Positions 15,528 through 26,322 of a stretch of 37,993 nucleotides of DNA are shown piece after piece. Below the pieces are notes generated by a model, which did not search any database, was not told the DNA's origin, and was given only the letters and a program-made list of their open reading frames with translations. Made by a program: the position numbers and the translations under genes. This DNA is from Streptomyces sp. H27-C3 (GTDB lineage Bacteria; Actinomycetota; Actinomycetes; Streptomycetales; Streptomycetaceae), in NCBI RefSeq assembly GCF_030063415.1, contig NZ_JASITA010000057.1, forward strand, positions 1-37,993, read 5' to 3'. The stretch's first letter is position 1. Each line of letters begins with the position of its first letter.

Positions 15528-16970
15528 TCAGGCGGTCGTTGTCAGGTCGCGTACCAGGGGGTGGTCCGGGCCGAAGGTCTCAACCGCGATGTCTCGGGGG
15601 GTCTTTCCGTCGTGGCCGACGAGGTCAAGGCGGGCTCCCGCGCCGATAAGGACCTGGGCGCAGCGCTCGTAGCCGTGCCACAGCGCATCGTGCAGCGGGG
15701 TGTAGCCGTTGGTGGCGCCCTGGAAGTCGAGGTCGACCCTCTCGGTGGCGACCAGCACTTCAGTGATGTCGGCGTGCCCGTTGTAGACCGCCTTGTGCAG
15801 CGGCACGGCGCCGAAGGTGGGTTCGGTGGCGTTGACGTCCGCGCCGGCGGCGAGCAGCTCGCGCACGATGTCGGTGTGGCCGTCACGGGAGGCGACCAGA
15901 AGCGGCGTGTGGTCGTCGTTGAACCCGTTGACGAATGGGTAGCGGGAGTCCACGTCGGCGCCGGAGGCGAGCTGCGACCGGACGGACTCAATGTTGCCGG
16001 CGGTCACGGCTGTCATGAGAGTGTGCTCGTCAATACGGCGCTGGTCGCGCTCGGTCCGGTCCTTGAGCAGCTGCTCCGCCTTGAGTAGCTGCTCCTTGCC
16101 ACGGGTGTTTACGTTGAGCTCGTACTCGAAATGCTCACGCATCGAGAACCCGTAGTGCGTGGACAGGCCCAGGCCCGCGTCCTTCGACAAGAGGTACTCG
16201 ACGATATCCGGCCACTTGTACCAAAGGGCGTCCATCAGCGGTGTGTGTCCCGTGGTGGGAGCCACGACGTCGATGAACGTGCCCGCTTCGACCAGGACGC
16301 GGACAGTCTCCAGGTCGCCGTTCTGCACTGCCTTGTGCAGGGCAGATCCACCGGCGCGGTTGTCGGTGCTGTACACGTCGCCGCCAGCCGCGATCAGGGC
16401 TCGCACGGTATCCGCGTTGCCGAGTCCGGCGGCTGCCTGCAGCACCGTCAGGCCGGATGTTGCGTTGCGGTGATTGGGATTGGCCCCGGAGCTGAGGAGA
16501 GAGCGGACCGCCGCTATGTCAGCGCTGCGGACTGCATCGAGCAGGCGCTCGTCGTGGTCTGCGGTGAAGGCGGCGACCTCACAGTTGGGGTCGAAGTACA
16601 CCTTCCAGCGGCTGATCCGGCCCTGCTCGTCGACCTCCAGACGGTGGCTGTCCTCGATTTCGAAGGGCGCCTTGGTGCGAGTGTGCACGGCCTTGGTGTA
16701 GATCTGTGCGTATGCCGTGGAGCCGTCAACGACGAGCTCCCTCAGTTCGTATGCGAGGACCTGGGTGGTCTCCGCGCGGATGCGGAAAGCTTCGGCTACG
16801 GCGTCTCGTCCTATGTGGGTACCGAGATAGCCGATGACGGCGTTCCACTTGTCTTTGGGCAGCTCGAAGACAATGGAAGGCGAAAGACCGGCGATGATCG
16901 TCTCACCGTCGCCACTGCCGATGGCCACGAACCACTTCTCCAGAATTTCTCGCGTCTTCTGGCTTTCCAT
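15528..16970 (-). CDS. NTF2-like domain fused to ankyrin repeats
   Basis: A 480-residue protein. Residues about 1-135 are NTF2/SnoaL-like (TREILEKWFVAIGSGDGETI, SIVFELPKDKWNAVIGYLGT, VYFDPNCEVAAF). From about 140 to the end runs a series of ankyrin repeats (for example TVLQAAAGLGNADTVRALI, SALHKAVQNGDLETVRVLV, TPLLVASRDGHTDIVRELL, VPLHKAVYNGHADITEVLV, TPLHDALWHGYERCAQVLI). A charged helical insert (GKEQLLKAEQLLKDRTERDQ) divides them into two blocks. The start at 16970 has ggaggtg 7 bases upstream. The first gene of the minus operon, it faces the aldo-keto reductase gene. Ankyrin stacks bind proteins, so it may scaffold the operon's small enzymes; this is inference. Confidence 0.87.
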   Translation of the reverse strand: MESQKTREILEKWFVAIGSGDGETIIAGLSPSIVFELPKDKWNAVIGYLGTHIGRDAVAEAFRIRAETTQVLAYELRELVVDGSTAYAQIYTKAVHTRTKAPFEIEDSHRLEVDEQGRISRWKVYFDPNCEVAAFTADHDERLLDAVRSADIAAVRSLLSSGANPNHRNATSGLTVLQAAAGLGNADTVRALIAAGGDVYSTDNRAGGSALHKAVQNGDLETVRVLVEAGTFIDVVAPTTGHTPLMDALWYKWPDIVEYLLSKDAGLGLSTHYGFSMREHFEYELNVNTRGKEQLLKAEQLLKDRTERDQRRIDEHTLMTAVTAGNIESVRSQLASGADVDSRYPFVNGFNDDHTPLLVASRDGHTDIVRELLAAGADVNATEPTFGAVPLHKAVYNGHADITEVLVATERVDLDFQGATNGYTPLHDALWHGYERCAQVLIGAGARLDLVGHDGKTPRDIAVETFGPDHPLVRDLTTTA

Positions 16971-17236
16971 TCTTTCACCTCCGAAGCAGGGCCCCTTTAC
17001 AGCAGGGACCGGCATTGCTGACGTTGTTGCTAAGCAGCTGTGAACTCTCCCGGAAACGGCCGCTGTCCGAGATTATGGCGTGACCCGTTCAGAACCCACA
17101 GATGGCGCGGATGAGACGGCTACATACTGGAGTTGACTCTGTAGCCTTGACATCCCTACCAAGCCAAATAGCCAACTTGCCCAAGTAGAAGTCGGGATAC
17201 CCGGGGCACTGGCGATTTCACCTACGGTTTCGTTTC
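16971..17236. promoter_or_regulatory. Divergent promoter region
   Basis: 266 bases separate the minus-strand NTF2-ankyrin operon from the plus-strand aldo-keto reductase gene. Candidate -35 boxes on the plus strand are TTGACT (17133-17138) and TTGACA (17147-17152), though neither has a good -10 at the right distance. On the minus strand, CATAATCT (complement of about 17072-17079) is a plausible -10. No operator dyad stands out. Confidence 0.4.
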
Positions 17237-18139
17237 ATGGATGAGAAGATCGGCGGCACAGCGCAGCCCGTCCGTATGAGCGAAGAAATTTTCCGTATCG
17301 GGGGAGACCTTCCGGTTCACCGGCTCGGTTTCGGCGCTATGCGCCTGAGCGACGGTCCGGGGCCGAGCAGTCGGTCCCTCGTGTGGTCCGCACCCCAGGA
17401 TCCGGCGCGGGCCCAAGCCGTGCTGAGGCGCGCCGTGGAACTCGGTGTCGATCTGATCGATACCGCGGACGCCTACGGGGTCGGCGCGAACGAGGAACTC
17501 GTCGCATCGGCACTGCGGCCGTACCCAGACCCCGTAGTGATCTCCACCAAGGTCGGGGTGGTCAGGCCGGCACCGACCGAGTGGGTGCCGATGGGCAACC
17601 CCGAGTACCTCAAACAGCAGGCGGAGCTGAGTCTTCGCCGACTGGGTGTGGAACAGCTGGACCTGCTGTTCCTGCACCGCATCGACCCCAAGGTTCCGCT
17701 CGCCGACCAGATCGGAGCCTTCAAGGAACTCCAAGCTGCCGGAAAGGTCCGGCACATCGGACTGAGCGAGGTGAGCGTCGAAGAGATCGAGGAAGCCGAA
17801 CGCATCACCCCGGTGGCTGCGGTCCAGAGCCTTTACAACGTGGCCGACCGGGGAAACGAATCCGTCATCGACCACTGCGCGGCGCGGGGAATCGCCTTTC
17901 TGGCCTACTTCCCTCTCGCCATCGGGGCGCACGCGCTTGACGACGGACCGCTGGCGGAAGTCGCCAGGAAGATCGGTGCGACCCCCGCACAGACCGCGCT
18001 GGCCTGGCTGCTGCACCGCCACCCCTGTGTCCTGCCCATCCCCGGTACCGCCTTGATCACCCACCTCGAGGAGAACCAGGCGGCATTGGACATCGAGCTG
18101 ACCCCCGAACAGTTCGGCCGGCTCTCAGAAACGTTCTAG
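17237..18139 (+). CDS. Aldo-keto reductase
   Basis: A 300-residue NADPH-dependent aldo-keto reductase with a TIM-barrel fold. The catalytic tetrad is visible: Asp75 and Tyr80 in DTADAYG, Lys105 in STKVG and His147 in LFLHRID. The C-terminal part has the cofactor segment (LPIPGTALITHLEENQAAL). Family enzymes reduce aldehydes or ketones to alcohols. The ATG at 17237 is used; an ATG at 17276 (MSEEIF) is a possible shorter start, and neither has a strong ribosome site. It heads a two-gene unit with the NTF2-like gene 49 bases downstream and diverges from the NTF2-ankyrin operon. Confidence 0.92.
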   Translation: MDEKIGGTAQPVRMSEEIFRIGGDLPVHRLGFGAMRLSDGPGPSSRSLVWSAPQDPARAQAVLRRAVELGVDLIDTADAYGVGANEELVASALRPYPDPVVISTKVGVVRPAPTEWVPMGNPEYLKQQAELSLRRLGVEQLDLLFLHRIDPKVPLADQIGAFKELQAAGKVRHIGLSEVSVEEIEEAERITPVAAVQSLYNVADRGNESVIDHCAARGIAFLAYFPLAIGAHALDDGPLAEVARKIGATPAQTALAWLLHRHPCVLPIPGTALITHLEENQAALDIELTPEQFGRLSETF

Positions 18140-18188
18140 CGCCGGTTCCCACTCTGTCGATAGACGACGAGAACCCATGGAGGAATAC

Positions 18189-18617
18189 GTGACCACCAAG
18201 GACCCGAAGATCGAAGCCATCGAGCGGTTCTTCACCGCCTACGCGGCCAACGATGTCGACGGCATTGCGCAGGTGCTCGCCGACGACATCGAGTGGACGA
18301 TTCCCGGGCACCACCCGCTCGCCGGGACCAAGCACGGGATCAGCGAGGTCAGTTCGTTCTTCGAGCAGCTCGCGAAGACCGGCTTCCAGGCGGCCCCGCT
18401 GTTCCTCGAGGCCAACGAGGAGTACGTCGTGGACGTACACCGCGGCTGGTCGACCGAGGGGGTGGGCCAGGTCGACACCACCTGGGCCCTGGTATGGCAC
18501 TTCGGCGCCGACGGGAAGGTCGACCGTGTGGTCAACCTCAGTGCCGACCAGCATCAGATGGACAGCTTCATCTGGGGCAACTTCCGTCTGGCGTCCTTGC
18601 CTGACCGCCTCGCCTGA
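18189..18617 (+). CDS. Stand-alone NTF2-like (SnoaL) protein
   Basis: A 142-residue NTF2-like cone protein (IEAIERFFTAYAANDVDGI, DIEWTIPGHHPLAGTKHG, ALVWHFGADGKVDRVVNL). The start is set at GTG 18189 because ggagg lies just upstream; the in-frame ATG at 18177 is part of the same string (catggaggaatacgtg) and would place the ribosome site inside the gene. The IPGHHPLAGTKHG block matches the NTF2 half of the tautomerase fusion at 13149. Its role could be isomerase, cyclase or hydratase on a small carbonyl compound. It is followed after 16 bases by a strong hairpin terminator. Confidence 0.85.
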   Translation: MTTKDPKIEAIERFFTAYAANDVDGIAQVLADDIEWTIPGHHPLAGTKHGISEVSSFFEQLAKTGFQAAPLFLEANEEYVVDVHRGWSTEGVGQVDTTWALVWHFGADGKVDRVVNLSADQHQMDSFIWGNFRLASLPDRLA

Positions 18618-18633
18618 CCAACCTCCGCACGTG

Positions 18634-18669
18634 GGGGCCCGCCGGCTGTCTCCCGTCCCGGCGGGCCCC
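18634..18669 (+). terminator. Perfect 12-base hairpin terminator
   Basis: ggggcccgccgg (18634-18645) pairs exactly with ccggcgggcccc (18658-18669) across a 12-base loop. It lies 16 bases beyond the NTF2 gene stop and 23 before the metallophosphoesterase start. Confidence 0.8.
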
Positions 18670-18692
18670 TATCACGCCGACCTGGAGCCCAG

Positions 18693-20009
18693 ATGCTCGT
18701 GATCCTCGTCCTGGTCCCGCTGGTCGTCGTCAGCCTGCTGGCGATGCACCTCTATCTGTGGCGGCGGCTGGTGCGTGATACCACGACGCCGGGCTCGATC
18801 CCGCGGCGCACCGGCACCACGCTGCTTTTGGCCCTACCGCTGACGTCCGTCGCGGCCATGCTTACGGAGCAGTCTCCGCTGCCCTTCTCCATGATCAGAG
18901 CCATAGCATGGCCGGGGTATCTGTGGCTCGCCGTAGTCCTGTACCTGGCCCTGTTCGTACTGGCCGCGGATGTACTGCGATGGGCGGTACGAGCCGTGCA
19001 GCTTCGGCGCCGGAGCTCTGCTGCAGCCGCCGTACTCCCTGCTGTGGACAGCGAGGAGCACGCTGCGGAAGCGGCTCTGACAACCGCCGCCCCCGGGTCG
19101 GACTACGGATTCGCCGCCTCAGCGGCCACGGCGCCCGACGCGGGAAATGGGTCACTTTCGGGTGCGGCTCCGTCCGATCCTTCACGCCGTCTCTTCGTCG
19201 CCCGCACCGCTGCCGTCGCCGCCTCCGCGCTCACTGTCGGCACCGTGGGTTACGGCACCTACAGTGCGCTGCGCGGCCCCCGGCTCAAGCGGGTGATTGT
19301 TCCGCTCGCTCGGCTCCCGCGCTCCGCGCACGGGTTCCGTATCGCTGTGGTCAGCGACATCCACCTGGGGCCCATCCTCGGGCGCGGTCATACCCAGCGC
19401 ATCGTGGACACCATCAACAGCGCCCAGCCCGACCTCATCGCGATCGTCGGGGATCTGGTCGACGGCAGCGTCGAGGACCTGGGCCCGGCTGTCGAACCAC
19501 TCGCAGAGCTGAGCGCACGGCACGGCACATACTTCGTCACGGGCAACCACGAGTACTACTCGGGAGCCTCCCAGTGGATCGACAAGGTGCGTGAGCTAGG
19601 GGTACAGCCGCTGGAGAACGCGCGTGCCGAACTTCCTGGCTTCGACCTTGCCGGAGTCAATGACATCGCTGGCGAGGAGCAGGATCCGGCCCAGGGGCCC
19701 GACTACGTCCGCGCGCTCGGCGGCCGGGACCGCTCGCGCACATCTGTCCTGCTCGCCCATCAACCTGTCATGATCCACGAGGCCGTGGCACACGGTGTGG
19801 ATCTGCAGTTGTCGGGCCACACCCACGGTGGGCAGCTGTGGCCCGTCAACCATTTGGCGCAGTTGTCCAACCCGACGGTCGCCGGCTTGGAGCGCTACGG
19901 CGACACCGAGTTGTACGTGACGCGGGGCGCGGGGACGTGGGGGCCGCCGGTACGCATTGGCGCTCCTTCTGACATCACGATCGTCACGCTGGCGTCACGC
20001 GGCGCCTGA
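18693..20009 (+). CDS. Membrane-anchored metallophosphoesterase
   Basis: A 438-residue protein. Hydrophobic segments lie at about residues 1-20, 40-58 and 68-95, with a further one at about 168-190, before a calcineurin-like phosphoesterase domain (about 210-435). The dimetal motifs are all present: VVSDIHLG, VGDLVDG, GNHEYY, LLAHQP and SGHTHGGQLWP. The catalytic domain probably faces the outside, by analogy with YkuE/YaeI-like enzymes that act on lipid or other phosphates; the orientation is inferred. The ATG follows ctggag by 5 bases. Its last 15 bases overlap the end of the convergent maltokinase gene, with no terminator between them. Confidence 0.9.
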   Translation: MLVILVLVPLVVVSLLAMHLYLWRRLVRDTTTPGSIPRRTGTTLLLALPLTSVAAMLTEQSPLPFSMIRAIAWPGYLWLAVVLYLALFVLAADVLRWAVRAVQLRRRSSAAAAVLPAVDSEEHAAEAALTTAAPGSDYGFAASAATAPDAGNGSLSGAAPSDPSRRLFVARTAAVAASALTVGTVGYGTYSALRGPRLKRVIVPLARLPRSAHGFRIAVVSDIHLGPILGRGHTQRIVDTINSAQPDLIAIVGDLVDGSVEDLGPAVEPLAELSARHGTYFVTGNHEYYSGASQWIDKVRELGVQPLENARAELPGFDLAGVNDIAGEEQDPAQGPDYVRALGGRDRSRTSVLLAHQPVMIHEAVAHGVDLQLSGHTHGGQLWPVNHLAQLSNPTVAGLERYGDTELYVTRGAGTWGPPVRIGAPSDITIVTLASRGA

Positions 20010-21418
20010 CCGCAGGCTTCGCTCCAAGGCCTGCAGCGGGATCCAGGCCCACGATGGCCTGTGCTGGGTGTCGTACAGGGTTTCGTAGACGGCCTTGTCC
20101 AGCTCGTATGCCCGCAGCAGAGGTAGATCATCGCAGGGGTCCTGGCCGCTGGACGCGGCGTATCCGTCCAGGAACGCGATCTGGCTGTGGGTCACCCAGC
20201 GACGGGCTCGCACCCGCTGGGCCGCCGCTGCGGGCGGGTCGGTCAGCTCGTGATGCGCGGCGTAGTCGAAGGAGCGCAGCATGCCTGCCACGTCCCGCAG
20301 TGGTGAATGCCGTCCGTGGCGCTCGGCATGACCGGCCATGGGCTCCCCCTCGAAGTCGAGCACGAGCCACCCTTCGGCTGTGCGCAGGGTCTGGCCCAGG
20401 TGTAGATCGCCGTGGGTGAGGTGGGCGCACCGGTGCTCTGCGGGCTCAAGGGCTGCCACTGCGCCGAAGGCTGCCCTGAGCCGGCCCACGTACGGATCGA
20501 GCTGCGGGGTGAGGGCAACGGCCCGGTCCAGGCGTTGGAGGAACTGCTGAGACAAGAGGGCGTAGTCGTCCTGTTGCAGTACTGAATGTCCGGCCTGGGC
20601 CAGGTCGCGGTGAACGGCCGCAAGGGCCCGGCCCAAGCTGTGGGCCTCCGCTGTAAAGTCGCCTTCCGCAGGTCCGTGGTCGGCGGCATTACCCGCCAGT
20701 AAGAGGTCCACTGCCGACAGGGCAGCGGCCCAGCCGTCTTCTGCCTTGGGCAGGAACTCCTGCAGGGTGGCATAGGTGGCACCTGTCACGGTGTCTTCCA
20801 CCGCCGCCAGCAGCGGCGTGACATGGACGGAGCCGGCATCTCTGAGGAGCCGGTGGAGTACCAGATCAGGGCTGGGTCCCGGCGACATGCGGCGCAGGAC
20901 CTTCAAGATGAACCGCTCGTCGATGATGACCGAGCTGTTGCTCTGTTCCGCGCCAAGTGCCCGCACCGGGAGCTGGGCGTCGGAGGCATGGAAGCCCGGT
21001 GGTTCGGCGCGGAAACGCACCCCGTCCAGATCGCGTCCTTGAGAAGTGTGCCGGATTAGCGTGTTGACGAGCCGTGGGTCGTCAAGGGCGTCGTACACGG
21101 TGAGCGGGCCGTCCTGCACGACGACTGCAGCCTGCGTACGCAGCCCTGAGCAGTCGGTGCTGGCGCCCAAGGTGAGGACATAGCTACCGGCGTCGAGGCC
21201 CGCGGTGTCGGTGGCCTGGACAACGACGAACGCCCCGGCCGTCCCCCCGGAACCGGCCGGGACGGCGAATATGTGTGAGGCGAGGACGGAGACTGAGGCC
21301 AGCGGGCGGCCGGTGCCGTCGAACCAGCGTTGATCCGGAAGCCAGTTGGTCAACGCCCGCAAGGTGGCGGGTGAGGTCAATGCTGTCGTCGCTCCGCTCA
21401 CCGCAGTGGTCGGCCGGC

Positions 21419-21422
<4 letters not shown>
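19995..21422 (-). CDS. mak: Maltokinase (ATP:maltose 1-phosphotransferase)
   Basis: A 475-residue aminoglycoside-phosphotransferase-like kinase that phosphorylates maltose to alpha-maltose-1-phosphate, the donor for GlgE. It opens with the maltokinase-type cap (LTNWLPDQRWFDGTGRP) and carries the kinase catalytic loop HGDLHLGQT (Asp339) and metal motif DFEGEP (356-361). The ATG at 21422 overlaps the treS stop (atga), with gaggag 8 bases upstream, so the two are translationally coupled. The frame stays open another 236 codons upstream, but that part is only the reverse reading of treS. In some actinobacteria the kinase is fused to TreS (Pep2); here it is separate. Order: glgE, treS, mak. Confidence 0.93.
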
Positions 21423-23168
<1,746 letters not shown>

Positions 23169-23176
<8 letters not shown>

Positions 23177-25136
23177 GGGTCACCACCCCGAGGATCTGGG
23201 CGACCGCGTCTCGCGGGTCGAGGGTGACTTTCTGCGCATCGCTCCAGGGGCTCACGGCGCCACTGATCTCGTCGCGCAGTGTGAGCCGGGCGCTGGGGGT
23301 AAGACCGAATGCCTGCATGACGTCGTGCACGGTTCCCTCCTCTGTGCTTTGTGGGTTGAGGTTGATGACGCACAGGACCGTGTCGCCGCTGGCGGGGTCG
23401 GTCTTCGCGAAGGCGAGCAGTGCGTCGTTGTCGACATCGAGGAAGCGGATCTCGCGCAGTTGCTGCAGGGCAGGGTGAGCGCGCCTGATGTGGTTGAGGC
23501 GGGTGATCCAGGGGGCGAGGCTGTGCCCGCGGCGCTCGGCCTCGGCAAAGTTGCGTGGCCGCAGCTGATACTTCTCCGAGTCGAGGTACTCCTCTGTGCC
23601 TTGGCGTACCGGCCGGTGTTCGTAGAGCTCGTAGCCGGAGTAGACGCCCCAGGTGGGGGCCAGTGTGGCCGCGAGAGCTGATCGGATGGCGAACATGTCC
23701 GGCCCCCCGTGCTGAAGGCCTGCCTGCAGGATGTCGGGGGTATTGACGAACAGGTTGGGGCGCAGGAAGTCCGCACCGCCGGCCAGTTCGTTGGCGTAGT
23801 CGGTGAGTTCCTGCTTCGAGGTGCGCCAGGTGAAGTACGTGTAGGACTGGGTGAAGCCCGCTTTGGCCAGTCCTTGTAGGACGGCCGGTCGAGTGAAGGC
23901 CTCAGCGAGGAACAGCACGTCCGGGTGGGTCTCCTTGACCTTCCAGATCAGGTAGTCCCACAAGGCCACGGGCTTGGTGTGCGGGTTGTCCACGCGGAAG
24001 ATGCGCACCCCGTGGTCGGCCCAGAACAGCACGATCCGCACCAGCTCGGCGCGCAGTCCCTGCAGGTCGTTGTCGAAGTTGAGGGGATAGATGTCCTGGT
24101 ACGCCTTGGGCGGGTTCTCGGCGAAGGCGATCGTGCCGTCGGGGCGCGTGGTGAACCATTCCGGGTGCTCGCGGACCCACGGGTGGTCGGGAGAGCACTG
24201 GAACGCCAGGTCCAGGGCGACTTCCAGGTCCAGGTCGCGGGCGGCCGAGATGAGCGCGTCGAAGTCGTCGAGAGTGCCCAGTTCGGGGTGGACGGCGTCG
24301 TGCCCGCCCTCGGGCGAACCGATGGCCCAGGGCGAGCCGACGTCCTCGGGCCCGACGTGCAGGGAGTTGTTGGGGCCCTTGCGGTGGCTCTGCCCGATGG
24401 GGTGCACCGGGGGCAGGTAGAGCACGTCGAAGCCCATAGCAGCAATGCGCGGCAGCTCGGCCGCAGTGGTGGCGAACGTGCCGTGCACGGCGTTTCCGGC
24501 CGCGTCGGTACCGCCGGTCGAGCGGGGGAACAGCTCGTACCAGGCCCCGGAGAGCGCCCTGGTGCGATCGGCCCAGATCCGGTGATCCGGGCCGGGTGTC
24601 CGCAGGTCGCGCAGAGGGTGTCGGCCGGCGAGGTCCGCGATCGTGTCCCCGAGAGCGGGCTCGAGACGCCGGGCAAGATCTAGATCAGTGCGACGCAGCC
24701 GGGCGGCGGCCAACAGCGGCGCCTGCGGCTCGCCGCTCTCGGCGGCCAGCCGTTCCAGCAGGCGGGCGCCGCTCTCCAGTTCGGCAGACAGTGACTCGGC
24801 GCGATGCCCGGCGCCCGTCTTGGCACGGATGCCGTGCAGCCAGGTCGCCCAGGGGTCGCCCCATGCCTCGATGTGGTAGATCCACAGACCCTGACGGTCG
24901 GGGACAACGACCGCCTTCCAGTGGTCGAGCCCCGGATCGGCAAGACTCATGGCCACGTTCAGGGCCGGCGACTGGTCGTCCTCGTGGCGCCACACAACGT
25001 TCGCCGCAATGGCTTCATGCCCTTCCCGCCATACGGTCGCGGTGACCGGGACGTGCTCACCGACGACTGCTTTCGTGGGGCGGCTGCCGTTACCGACAGC
25101 CGGTGCCACATTAGAAATTGAGAATCTGCCGTTCAC
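23169..25136 (-). CDS. glgE: Alpha-1,4-glucan:maltose-1-phosphate maltosyltransferase
   Basis: A 655-residue GH13_3 enzyme that transfers maltosyl units from maltose-1-phosphate onto linear alpha-1,4-glucan. The N-terminal domain (about 1-105) is the GlgE-type beta-sandwich. The barrel shows YELFPRSTGG, YLPPVHPIGQSHRKGPNN, FQCSPDHPW, GVRIFRVDNPHTKP with the nucleophile Asp383, and FLAEAFTRP with the acid/base Glu412; their 29-residue spacing matches characterised actinomycete GlgE as I recall it. The start is GTG 25136 with ggag just upstream. It heads the minus operon glgE-treS-mak and diverges from a DJ-1-family gene over 325 bases. No glgB branching enzyme is present in this window. Confidence 0.96.
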
Positions 25137-25461
25137 TGCTCCACTCCGTCCTCGAAGGGCCGGTATTCAGCGTGCAGAAGACCGCAGTAATTTTCGAAGC
25201 CGATGGGTGCGGAAGGAACTCACTGCGTCAACTCACGCAAGTTGCCGCGTCGATGGCGACTTACCGAGGAGATCTCCCAGGAACAGCGCTGACGGCCCTT
25301 CCTGACATTGGGTTAACTTGCATAAGTGGTTGTGTCCGGACGTCCGGAACTTGCCGCTCGCATTGCGGTCACGTTCTACTCGATTGGCGTCGGTGGGAAG
25401 GAATTCTGAACCACCGGCGCCGCCCATATCGATCCAGCGCGCTTAACTCATGGAGGAATAC
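25137..25461. promoter_or_regulatory. Divergent control region of glgE and DJ-1 operons
   Basis: 325 bases without a gene separate two large divergent operons. Two dyads stand out: CAACT-6-AGTTG at 25229-25244, and ACTT-GCAT-AAGT at 25316-25327. Both contain GCAAGTT in one orientation or the other, so they could be two sites for one regulator. LacI-type maltose regulators in Streptomyces bind CTTGCA-like half-sites as far as I recall, so a MalR-like protein is a candidate. No regulator of that type is encoded in the window. Promoter hexamers are not clear. Confidence 0.5.
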
Positions 25462-26289
25462 GTGTCTAAGCGGATACTTGTTGTGCTGTCCGAGTACGGC
25501 TACTGGGGAGAGGAGCTCGTCGGCCCTGTCGAGGCGTTCGACAAGCGTGGCTACCAGGTCACCTTCTTGACGCCCACCGGCAAGCGGGCACAGGCTCTTC
25601 CGCCGAGCCTGGACGCCGAGTACATCGACCCGCCGTTGGGCCGGTCGGTCACCACGCGCGACATGGCCCGCCGAGCAGGAGAGCTCGACGCGTCCAACCG
25701 GCTCGACAACCCTCTGAGCCTTCAGGACCTGGTTCCCGAGCGCCCGTACTACAGCGCTCTGAATCACCTGCGGGAGCTGGAGGACTACAACCGCCGGCTC
25801 GATTCGGCCCTGGCCGATCTGACGTCGGGCTTCGACGCTCTGGTCATCGTCGGCGGCAGCGGCCCCATCGTCGACCTCGCCAACAACGAGCGACTGCACG
25901 AGGTGGTCATCGCCTTTGCCGCCGCCGACAAGCCGATCCTCGCCGAGTGCTATGGCGTGGCTGTCCTCGCCTTCGCCCGCGACCTGGAGGAGCGGGCCAG
26001 CCTGCTGTGGGGCAAGCACGTGACCGGACACCCCAAGGAGTACGACTACAAGGACGGCACCGGCTTCGTCGGCGTGGACTTCAACATGGGCCCGCCGCCG
26101 TACCCGCTGGAGTACATCCTGCGTGACGCCACGGGCCCCGACGGGGCGTTTCACGGAAACGTCGGCAAGGACACCTCAGTCATCGTCGACTTCCCGTTCG
26201 TGACCGCCCGTTCGACGCCGGACTCCATCCTCGGCGGCGAGAAGCTCGTCGAGACGCTCGAGAACGGTCTGCGCCGCTACGGCTGGTAG
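25462..26289 (+). CDS. DJ-1/PfpI family protein (Hsp31-like length)
   Basis: A 275-residue class-I glutamine-amidotransferase-like protein. It begins SKRILVVLSEYGYWGEEL, has the FDALVIVGGSGP strand-loop and the nucleophile elbow AECYGVAVLAF with Cys163. An acidic Glu early in the chain (GYWGEEL) could be the partner residue. The family includes glyoxalase III, chaperone Hsp31 and isocyanide hydratase, so assignment beyond the family is not possible. The start is GTG 25462 after ggagga; the in-frame ATG at 25450 belongs to the same 16-base string found before the NTF2 gene at 18189. It is the first gene of a plus-strand operon, with the ThDP enzyme 33 bases on. Confidence 0.87.
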   Translation: MSKRILVVLSEYGYWGEELVGPVEAFDKRGYQVTFLTPTGKRAQALPPSLDAEYIDPPLGRSVTTRDMARRAGELDASNRLDNPLSLQDLVPERPYYSALNHLRELEDYNRRLDSALADLTSGFDALVIVGGSGPIVDLANNERLHEVVIAFAAADKPILAECYGVAVLAFARDLEERASLLWGKHVTGHPKEYDYKDGTGFVGVDFNMGPPPYPLEYILRDATGPDGAFHGNVGKDTSVIVDFPFVTARSTPDSILGGEKLVETLENGLRRYGW

Positions 26290-26322
26290 TTCACCTGCCC
26301 CTCCCCTTCGAAAGGAACTCGT

